7,444 nucleotides of DNA from Paracoccaceae bacterium (GTDB taxonomy: Bacteria > Pseudomonadota > Alphaproteobacteria > Rhodobacterales > Rhodobacteraceae): assembly GCA_007123625.1 (NCBI GenBank), contig SKKS01000278.1:1-7444 (forward strand). Direction: 5' to 3'. The notes under the pieces are model-generated. The model was not told where the DNA came from. It searched no databases and saw only the letters and a list, made by a program, of their open reading frames with translations. A program made the position numbers and the translations under genes. Numbering within the stretch: position 1 is the stretch's first letter; each line of letters begins with the position of its first letter. Below are positions 1 to 6,074 of the stretch, one piece after another.

Positions 1-1
1 G

Positions 2-988
2 GCAGACGCACCGCGCAATCTGCTGGGCATCGCCGGGGAATGGGAAGCGCGGCTGGCCGAGGAGGCACTGCGCGCCGCGCAGATGGTGGACCCCGGCGCA
101 GGCGCTTTCCAGACACTGGGCGACCCGGCGGCGGGCACCGGGCGGCGGGCCGTCATTGCCCCGAAGGTGGAACATGTGGGCGTGCTTTACGCGCCCACAT
201 CGCTGCGCGAGGCGCGCGACTGGCTGGATGCGGTGTTCGGGCGCGCCAGCGACGGGCGGGTGCCCCTGCGCGGCGGCTGGATCTTGCTGCTGTTGCTGGC
301 CACGGTGGCAGTGGGCTGGCCACTGGCGCGCGCCCTTCCCCCCGGCCCGGCCCCCGCGCCGGTTCCGCGCAGGAGCTTCGTTCTGGCCGCGCTGATGCCC
401 GCGGTCGTGGTGCCGCTGATGCTCTGGCCACTCGAGGTGAAGGTTCTGCCGGTTCTGGTGGCAGACTATCTGGCGCTGCATCTGGGCCTTTACGGGCTGA
501 TCCTGCTGGCGCTGCTGGCGCAGGGCGGTCATTTGCGCGGCGCCTTCCAGGCGCGCGTGTGGTGGATCGCCGGGGCGGTCGCGCTGTTCGGGATCGCCGC
601 TCTCGGCGGGGTGATCGACCGCTATGTGGCGTCCTTCGTGCCGCATCCGGGCCGGTTGGCGGTCATCGCCGGGCTGGCGCTGGGGGCGGTGCCCTTCATG
701 CTGGGTGAGGCGATCCTGACCGGGGGCGGCACGGGGCGGCTTTGGCGGGTGGTGCTGGCGCGCGGGGCCTTCCTGGCCTCGCTCATGCTGGCAGTAGCGC
801 TGGATTTCGGGGGGCTGATGTTCCTGCTTATCATCCTGCCGGTGATCGTGCTGTTCTTTGCGCTGTTCGGCACGATGTCGGGCTGGGTGGGGCGGCGCAC
901 GGGGCTGCCTGCGGCGGGGGGGATCGGCCTGGGGCTGGTACTGGCATGGGCGCTGGGGGTGACGTTTCCGATGTTCGCCGCCGGATAG
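2..988 (+). CDS. Alpha/beta-hydrolase-like membrane protein, 5'-truncated
   Basis: The frame is open from the first bases of the window to a TAG at 986-988, giving 328 visible residues; the true start lies upstream. The first ~75 residues resemble the end of an alpha/beta-hydrolase domain: a beta-strand-like NLLGIAGEWE, then VEHVGVLY with a histidine (visible residue 58, codon 173-175) in the place of the catalytic His, then a helix ending in ARDWLDAVFG. About eight hydrophobic segments follow, near visible residues 92-112, 125-145, 147-174, 186-205, 218-238, 252-270, 271-290 and 304-325, so the product is an inner-membrane protein. The nucleophile and acid would lie upstream and cannot be checked. 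The ATG at 83 is internal to this frame and is not a convincing start. The substrate is unknown. The gene converges on the CIA30-family gene. I am sure of the coding frame and the membrane nature, and moderately sure of the hydrolase call, which comes from family recognition. Confidence 0.75.
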   Translation, partial: ADAPRNLLGIAGEWEARLAEEALRAAQMVDPGAGAFQTLGDPAAGTGRRAVIAPKVEHVGVLYAPTSLREARDWLDAVFGRASDGRVPLRGGWILLLLLATVAVGWPLARALPPGPAPAPVPRRSFVLAALMPAVVVPLMLWPLEVKVLPVLVADYLALHLGLYGLILLALLAQGGHLRGAFQARVWWIAGAVALFGIAALGGVIDRYVASFVPHPGRLAVIAGLALGAVPFMLGEAILTGGGTGRLWRVVLARGAFLASLMLAVALDFGGLMFLLIILPVIVLFFALFGTMSGWVGRRTGLPAAGGIGLGLVLAWALGVTFPMFAAG

Positions 989-1014
989 CTGCCTGCCTGT
1001 GCAGCCCGGGCGCC

Positions 1015-1539
1015 CTATGCCGCGTAGAACCGGATATCCGATATACACAGGTCCGCCTCGAATGCCCGTCCGATCGCCACCAGACCCAACCGCCGCAACC
1101 GCGTCAGGCGCAGCGGCTGGTCGGTACGATGGGCGGTGAACCCGGCAAAGGGCAGGCGCAGGCGCTGCCAGTGCGGCGCGGCCAGAAAATCGTGCCGAAA
1201 GGACTGCCAGGGACGGTCAAGATCGGTGCTGCGCAGGTGCAGCTTGTAGCTTTCGCCGTTGCCCAGCACATCCATCTGCACCCCGGCCCAGTCCGAGGCA
1301 TCGACCGCGCCGCCATAGGCTGCCAGATCAATCGCGCATTGCACGAACCCGCCATTGTTGCGCAGGCTGACCGTGCCGTGCAGCCACAGGGCCGTGCGGC
1401 TGTCAACAGTCGCGCGCTCCAGCAGCCCGTCCGAGACACCGCCCATCACCCGGTCCGAGATCAGCTCCCACCTCTGCCCGTTCGTGGCCCGTGGGGTGGG
1501 GTGGCGCAGGTCGTCGATGATCTCGGTGGCCTTGGTCAA
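1015..1539 (-). CDS. CIA30-family protein (complex I intermediate-associated protein 30 domain)
   Basis: This 174-residue protein matches the CIA30 domain over its whole length. Visible family signatures are W24 followed by SDRVMGGVS (28-36), GTVSL (55-59), NNGGF (61-65), SYKLHLR (97-103) and a C-terminal stretch, LGLVAIGRAFEADLCISDI (151-169). In eukaryotes the family (NDUFAF1) helps assemble respiratory complex I; the role of the short bacterial versions is not established, so assembly of a respiratory or other membrane complex is only a suggestion. There is no signal peptide or membrane segment, so the protein is probably cytoplasmic. The start is TTG at 1539-1537. An in-frame TGA lies eight codons upstream, the only near-start codon in between is a CTG, and AAGGGG sits 6 nt before the TTG. 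The gene is divergent from the HIT gene (137-nt gap) and convergent with the membrane protein gene (26-nt gap). Confidence 0.85.
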   Translation of the reverse strand: MTKATEIIDDLRHPTPRATNGQRWELISDRVMGGVSDGLLERATVDSRTALWLHGTVSLRNNGGFVQCAIDLAAYGGAVDASDWAGVQMDVLGNGESYKLHLRSTDLDRPWQSFRHDFLAAPHWQRLRLPFAGFTAHRTDQPLRLTRLRRLGLVAIGRAFEADLCISDIRFYAA

Positions 1540-1545
1540 GGTTTT

Positions 1546-1551
1546 CCCCTT
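1546..1551 (-). promoter_or_regulatory. Ribosome-binding site deciding the TTG start of the CIA30-family gene
   Basis: On the minus strand AAGGGG lies 6 nt before the TTG at 1539-1537. With the in-frame TGA just upstream, it fixes TTG as the most likely start; the next in-frame ATG (residue 32) lies inside the conserved SDRVMGG motif. Confidence 0.6.
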
Positions 1552-1563
1552 TTGCAGGCTTCA

Positions 1564-1591
1564 AGGATATTGCACAGGCGCGCCGGATCAA
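1564..1591 (-). promoter_or_regulatory. Possible promoter of the CIA30-family gene
   Basis: On the minus strand TTGATC (1591-1586) and TATCCT (1569-1564) are separated by 16 nt, each matching four of six bases of the sigma70 -35 and -10 consensus. Transcription would begin near 1557, leaving a leader of about 18 nt that contains the AAGGGG ribosome-binding site. The position is right but the match is weak, so this is tentative. I could not find an equally good candidate for the divergent HIT gene in 1540-1676. Confidence 0.3.
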
Positions 1592-1676
1592 CGCCGGTGC
1601 ACGGCACGAACCGCCCTTGCGATCCGCACGCCCCGGGGGCACAGTTGCAAGCGCGACGCCAAGCCGGAGAACGCCC

Positions 1677-2057
1677 ATGGCCTATGCCTATGACAATGAG
1701 AACATTTTCGCCAGGATACTGCGCGGCGAAATCCCCTGCGACAAGGTTCTGGAAACCGACCATGCGCTGGCCTTTCGCGATATCGCGCCCAAGACGCCGG
1801 ACCATGTGCTGGTCATCCCCAAGGGCGCCTATGTGACCTGGGACCATTTCGCGGCCAAAGCTTCGGATGCCGAAGTGGCCGATTTCGTGCGCGCCGTGGG
1901 CAAGGTGGCGCAAATGGTCGATGCCGCGCCCGGCGATGGCAAAAACGGCTACAGGCTGATTTCCAACGCGGGCACCGATGGCGTGCAGGAAGTGCCGCAT
2001 CTGCATGTGCATGTGCTGGCCGGGCGTCCGCTGGGCTGGATGATCAGGCCGGGTTGA
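1677..2057 (+). CDS. HIT-family protein (HinT-like purine nucleotide phosphoramidase/hydrolase)
   Basis: This 126-residue cytoplasmic protein has the layout of HinT-type histidine-triad proteins, which hydrolyse nucleoside phosphoramidates and similar aminoacyl-adenylate-type substrates. The N-terminal FARILRGEIP (11-20) and the AFRDIAPKTPDHVLVIPK stretch (32-49) form the nucleotide-binding core. The histidine triad is HLHVHVL, with H108, H110 and H112; in characterised relatives the middle His (H110 here) is the nucleophile that is transiently nucleotidylated. It is followed by AGRPLG, typical of the HinT group. The start is the ATG at 1677, with GGAG at 1666-1669 and a 7-nt spacer; the frame opens upstream at a TTG (1617), but those 20 codons lack family similarity. 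The length is normal for HinT. It is the first gene of a possible HIT-lysC-ptsP run; the biological link to lysC is unclear. The in vivo substrate cannot be read from sequence. Confidence 0.9.
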   Translation: MAYAYDNENIFARILRGEIPCDKVLETDHALAFRDIAPKTPDHVLVIPKGAYVTWDHFAAKASDAEVADFVRAVGKVAQMVDAAPGDGKNGYRLISNAGTDGVQEVPHLHVHVLAGRPLGWMIRPG

Positions 2058-2080
2058 GGCACGCGTGGTCCATCGCAACC

Positions 2081-2139
2081 CCTTGCGCGCACTGCCCCCC
2101 TGCCCTATGACCCGGCCCGATTGGGGCGGCAGCGCAAGG
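2081..2139 (+). promoter_or_regulatory. Predicted leader stem-loop covering the lysC ribosome-binding site
   Basis: In the 90-nt gap between the HIT gene and lysC, CCTTGCGC (2081-2088) is exactly complementary to GCGCAAGG (2132-2139). Inside it TGCC (2093-2096) can pair with GGCA (2128-2131), and CCCC (2097-2100) with GGGG (2123-2126). That makes about 16 bp, interrupted by a 4-nt bulge on the left and a single C on the right, closed by a 22-nt loop. The outer strand contains most of the lysC Shine-Dalgarno sequence AAGGA (2136-2140). The pairing is visible in the sequence; a role in control of lysC translation is inference. There is no T-run after the stem, so a rho-independent terminator is unlikely. 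Confidence 0.45.
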
Positions 2140-2140
2140 A
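2136..2140 (+). promoter_or_regulatory. lysC ribosome-binding site
   Basis: AAGGA lies 7 nt before the ATG at 2148 and supports that start over the TTG at 2121 in the same frame. Four of its five bases are also the end of the predicted 2081-2139 stem, so access by ribosomes may depend on whether that stem forms. Confidence 0.6.
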
Positions 2141-2147
2141 CGGGCCC

Positions 2148-3413
<1,266 letters not shown>

Positions 3414-3470
3414 ACGGACGGGCCTGGGCGCGGGGCCGTCACGCAACCCAAAGGCGTCACCGGGAGGGCC

Positions 3471-5714
3471 ATGCCCCATCGCACCGAATCCGACAGCCGC
3501 AGGCTGTTGCGCCGCCTGCGCGATGCACTGGCCGAAGCGGGCGCCGGTCAGGAACGGCTTGACCGGATCACGACGATCATCGCCGATTCCATGCGCACCG
3601 AGGTCTGTTCGGTGTATCTGTTCCGCGATGCCCAGACACTGGAGTTGTGCGCGACAGAAGGGCTGAACCCCGAGGCGGTCCACAAGACCCGGCTGAAACT
3701 GGGCGAGGGTCTGGTAGGCCGCGTTGCGCGCAATGCGCGCCCGGTCAACACCCCCAACGCCCCCGACGAACGCGGCTTCCGCTTCATGCCCGAAACCGGC
3801 GAAGAGGTGTTCAGTTCCTTCCTGGGCGTGCCGATCCAGCGGCTGGGTGAACGGTTGGGCGTGCTGGTGGTGCAGTCCAAGGACGCCCGCACCTTTACCG
3901 AGGACGAGGTCTATGCGCTGGAAGTCGTGGCCATGGTGCTGGCCGAGATGACCGAACTGGGCGCGTTCGTCGGCGAAGGCGCGGCACTTGCCCCACTGCA
4001 CAAGCATCCGGCGCTGCTGCGCGGAGTCTGCGCGCAGGAAGGCGTGGCCGAGGGCCAGGTCTGGCTGCACGAGCCACGCGTCTCCATCACGCGGCTGGTC
4101 AATGACGATTCCGAAGCGGAAACCGCGCGCCTGCGGGCGGCGGTGGAAAAGCTGCGCGTGTCCGTGGATGATCTGTTACGTGTGGCCCGCAGCGCCGACA
4201 AGGAACATCTGGAAGTGCTCCAGACCTATCGGATGTTCGCCCATTCGCGCGGCTGGCTGAAGCGGATGGAAGAAAACGTCATGCTGGGCCTGTCCGCTGA
4301 GGCGGCGGTAGAAAAGGAACAATCCGCAGCGCGCGCGCGCCTGGAAACGGTCCCCGACGCTTATCTGCGCGACCGGCTGCATGATCTTGACGACCTGTCG
4401 AACCGGCTGCTGCGGCTGCTGACCGGTCAGGGCAACGACACCGGCGCCGAGATGCCCGAGCGCCCGATTCTGGTCGCGCGCAATATCGGGCCCGGCGAGT
4501 TGCTCGATTATGGACGCAAGCTGCGCGGGATCGTGCTGGAAGAAGGCGCCGTGGGCAGCCATGCGACCATCGTCGCGCGCGCCCTCGCGATCCCGCTGGT
4601 GATCAACGTGCCGCGCATCACCACCGACGCGCTGAACGGTGACCATATCATGATAGACGGCAGCGAGGGCCAGGTGCACCTGCGCCCCGAGGACAGCGTC
4701 GCTTCGGCTTTTCGTGACAAGATGGCGATGCAGGCCAAGGCACAGGAACGCTATGCCAGTCTGCGCGACCTCCCCGCCGAAGCCCGCTGCGGCACGCGCG
4801 TGCGGCTGATGATGAATGCGGGGCTGATGGCCGATCTGCCATCGCTCAAGGGGTCGGGGGCCGAGGGTGTGGGCCTGTTTCGCACCGAATTGCAGTTTCT
4901 GGTCCGCAGCACGGTGCCGCGCCGGTCGGAGCTGGTGGCGCTCTATGCGCGAGTGCTGGATTCGGCGCAGGGGCAGCGCGTGGCATTCCGCACGCTTGAC
5001 ATCGGCTCGGACAAGGTCATGCCCTACATGAAACGCCCGGACGAGCCGAACCCCGCGATGGGCTGGCGCGCGATCCGGGTGGGGCTGGACAAGTCCGGGG
5101 TGCTGCGCATGCAGGTGCAGGCCCTGATCCGCGCCGCAGCCGGGCGCCCCCTGACGGTCATGTTCCCGCTGGTGGCGCAGATGAGCGAGTTTGAAGCCGC
5201 GCGGGCGATCCTGATGCGCGAGATGGAACGCGAACGGCGCCTTGGCCATGTCCTGCCCGCGCGGGTCGAAGTGGGGGTGATGCTGGAAACCCCCAGCCTC
5301 GCCTTTGCACCCGACAGCTTTTTCGAGCTGGTGGATTTCATTTCGGTCGGCGGCAACGACCTCAAGCAGTTCTTCTTTGCCGCCGACCGCGAGAACGAGC
5401 TGGTGCGACGGCGCTACGATACCCTGAGCACCAGCTTCATCACCTTCCTGCAGCAGATCGTGGCGCGGTGCGTGGCGTCCGGAACACCGCTGTCGTTCTG
5501 CGGCGAAGACGCCGGGCGCCCGCTTGATGCGCTGGCCATGGCCGCGATCGGTCTGGGCACGCTGTCCATGCGCCCCGCGTCGGTCGGCCCGGTCAAGGCC
5601 CTGATCCGCCGCGCGCATCTGGGCGAGGTGGCCGAGGTGATCGCCCGCGCACAGGTCCGCGGGCTGGAAACCGCGCGCCCGGCGTTGCTGGACTATGCGG
5701 CGAGCCTCGACTGA
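3471..5714 (+). CDS. ptsP: Phosphoenolpyruvate-protein phosphotransferase, nitrogen PTS enzyme I (EI-Ntr)
   Basis: This 747-residue protein is full length for EI-Ntr, which takes phosphate from phosphoenolpyruvate and passes it to NPr and then EIIA-Ntr, a regulatory rather than sugar-transporting relay in the cytoplasm. Domains in order: a GAF domain (about 27-163), shown in other bacteria to sense glutamine or 2-oxoglutarate; the helical carrier-binding domain (about 190-325); the swivelling phosphohistidine domain (about 330-400) with VGSHATIVAR, where H364 is the phosphorylated residue; and the PEP-binding barrel (about 440-725) with GLFRTE (R471), FRTLDIGSDK (R507), VMLETP (E606), GGNDLKQ (D630) and SFCGEDAG (C677, the catalytic cysteine). 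All key residues are present, so the enzyme should be active. ATG 3471 is the first start codon after the lysC stop in this frame; GGAGG (3463-3467) lies only 3 nt before it, unusually close. The 57-nt gap suggests co-transcription with lysC. The partner carrier and EIIA genes are not in the window. Confidence 0.95.
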   Translation: MPHRTESDSRRLLRRLRDALAEAGAGQERLDRITTIIADSMRTEVCSVYLFRDAQTLELCATEGLNPEAVHKTRLKLGEGLVGRVARNARPVNTPNAPDERGFRFMPETGEEVFSSFLGVPIQRLGERLGVLVVQSKDARTFTEDEVYALEVVAMVLAEMTELGAFVGEGAALAPLHKHPALLRGVCAQEGVAEGQVWLHEPRVSITRLVNDDSEAETARLRAAVEKLRVSVDDLLRVARSADKEHLEVLQTYRMFAHSRGWLKRMEENVMLGLSAEAAVEKEQSAARARLETVPDAYLRDRLHDLDDLSNRLLRLLTGQGNDTGAEMPERPILVARNIGPGELLDYGRKLRGIVLEEGAVGSHATIVARALAIPLVINVPRITTDALNGDHIMIDGSEGQVHLRPEDSVASAFRDKMAMQAKAQERYASLRDLPAEARCGTRVRLMMNAGLMADLPSLKGSGAEGVGLFRTELQFLVRSTVPRRSELVALYARVLDSAQGQRVAFRTLDIGSDKVMPYMKRPDEPNPAMGWRAIRVGLDKSGVLRMQVQALIRAAAGRPLTVMFPLVAQMSEFEAARAILMREMERERRLGHVLPARVEVGVMLETPSLAFAPDSFFELVDFISVGGNDLKQFFFAADRENELVRRRYDTLSTSFITFLQQIVARCVASGTPLSFCGEDAGRPLDALAMAAIGLGTLSMRPASVGPVKALIRRAHLGEVAEVIARAQVRGLETARPALLDYAASLD

Positions 5715-5819
5715 GCGCATCATAGGCGACACAGCCCCCGCTTTCCACGGCGCGCAGAGGTCTGAAAGGTTCTCCCGCCCGTCTTCGGCGCGTGCCGCGC
5801 CTCATCCCGTTGGGCGGGG

Positions 5820-5845
5820 CGGCCCGCGCGCTTGCGCGCGGGCCG
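5820..5845. terminator. Strong GC hairpin, possible bidirectional 3'-end structure
   Basis: Positions 5820-5830 pair perfectly with 5835-5845 (11 bp, all G-C) around a CTTG loop, 106 nt after the ptsP stop. The symmetry means the same hairpin forms on transcripts of either strand, fitting a shared 3'-end structure between convergent genes. There is no T-run on either side, so it is not a classical rho-independent terminator. It may instead block exonucleases, aid factor-dependent termination, or be part of the surrounding repeat. Confidence 0.35.
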
Positions 5846-5854
5846 GGCCCAACT

Positions 5855-5870
5855 CCTGCGACGTCGCAGG
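5855..5870. repeat. 16-bp perfect palindrome
   Basis: CCTGCGACGTCGCAGG is identical to its reverse complement across 16 bases and lies 9 nt beyond the GC hairpin, inside the core of the 5760-5911 inverted repeat. It could be a protein-binding site or a second hairpin. A related CCTGCGG follows at 5874-5880. No function can be assigned from the sequence. Confidence 0.6.
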
Positions 5871-5905
5871 GAACCTGCGGCGGTGACAGGAGGCGGGAGA
5901 ACCGG

Positions 5906-6052
5906 TCAGACAGGATGGGACGCGGGGCCGGGTGAAGTGCCGTACGGGACGGTCTGTCGCTGGCGAATGGAGCGCTCCACCCAGTCGACGAACACCCTGC
6001 GACGCTCTCCCAGCAATGCAATGCAGGGTGTGTCAGCGTCCAATGCCGCCAT
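5906..6052 (-). pseudogene. Short LysR-like C-terminal remnant (48 codons)
   Basis: On the minus strand a 48-codon frame runs from ATG (6052-6050) to TGA (5908-5906), 22 nt after the pbpC stop. Its middle, ERRRVFVDWVERSIRQ, resembles the last helix of LysR-type transcription regulators, where an RvRaFvDWlaE-like helix ends the effector-binding domain. The rest of such a protein (DNA-binding and effector domains) is absent: a TAA immediately precedes the ATG and pbpC begins 22 nt beyond. There is no ribosome-binding site before the ATG. The stop codon lies in the right arm of the 5760-5911 inverted repeat. The best reading is a fragment left by deletion or carried in with a repeat element; a chance frame is possible. 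Confidence 0.35.
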
Positions 6053-6074
6053 TTACGCTGCGGGTTCGCGGCAC

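Larger units (their letters stand above)
5760..5911. repeat. Separated inverted repeat, 20-bp arms, around a structured core
   Basis: The left arm (5760-5779) reads GTCTGA, two unmatched bases, then GGTTCTCCCGCC. The right arm (5892-5911) is its reverse complement apart from those two positions, so 18 of 20 bases match, 12 of them in one run. The 112-nt core contains the 5787-5801 and 5820-5845 hairpins and the 5855-5870 palindrome. Two arms enclosing a non-coding core of about 150 bp in total is the shape of a small non-autonomous transposable element (MITE) or another mobile intergenic repeat, but I see no convincing target-site duplication outside the arms. Alternatively the arms could form one long stem in the ptsP 3' untranslated RNA. 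The repeat is seen directly; its identity is open. Confidence 0.6.
5715..6074. other. Convergent gene-poor stretch rich in inverted repeats
   Basis: This 360-nt stretch separates the 3' ends of ptsP (+) and pbpC (-). It has no complete gene that I can support. It holds a separated inverted repeat (5760-5779 and 5892-5911), a small hairpin (GGCGCG 5787-5792, CGCGCC 5796-5801), a strong GC hairpin (5820-5845), a 16-bp palindrome (5855-5870), an 8-bp palindrome CCGTACGG (5940-5947), a 12-bp palindrome TGGAGCGCTCCA (5968-5979), an 8-bp stem CACCCTGC/GCAGGGTG (5993-6000 and 6023-6030), and a LysR-like reading-frame remnant (5906-6052, minus). No T-rich terminator is visible for either flanking gene. 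Confidence 0.7.

Noticed and set aside
40..708. Long plus-strand frame inside the first membrane protein gene
   Set aside because: Arginine/glycine/alanine-rich composition with no family resemblance; the other frame encodes a coherent membrane protein. It is a shadow of high-GC codon use.
989..1014. Terminator between the two convergent genes at 988 and 1015
   Set aside because: Only 26 nt with no stable stem and no T-run; nothing can be supported.
1617..1676. TTG at 1617 as the start of the HIT protein
   Set aside because: It would add 20 residues with no similarity to HinT proteins; the ATG at 1677 has GGAG 7 nt upstream and begins the typical N-terminus.
742..1836. 364-codon plus-strand frame spanning the CIA30-family gene
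   Set aside because: It crosses the ends of three well-supported genes on both strands, and its translation has no recognisable domain.
2121..2147. TTG at 2121 as the start of LysC
   Set aside because: It would add nine residues before MPILVMKFGG, where aspartate kinases normally begin, and it has no good ribosome-binding site.
2058..2147. Lysine riboswitch upstream of lysC
   Set aside because: The gap is 90 nt, too short for the known lysine riboswitch, and I see none of its multi-helix layout; only a single imperfect stem is supported.
4176..5732. 518-codon minus-strand frame opposite ptsP
   Set aside because: Same antisense composition and no domain signal; the plus strand carries every PtsP catalytic motif.
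5754..5917. Target-site duplication flanking the 5760-5911 inverted repeat
   Set aside because: The only shared flanking bases are AG, too short to mean anything.
5593..6021. 142-codon minus-strand frame overlapping the end of ptsP and the gap
   Set aside because: Low-complexity Pro/Arg/Ala-rich sequence overlapping ptsP; the neighbouring frame (5906-6052) gives the LysR-like match instead.
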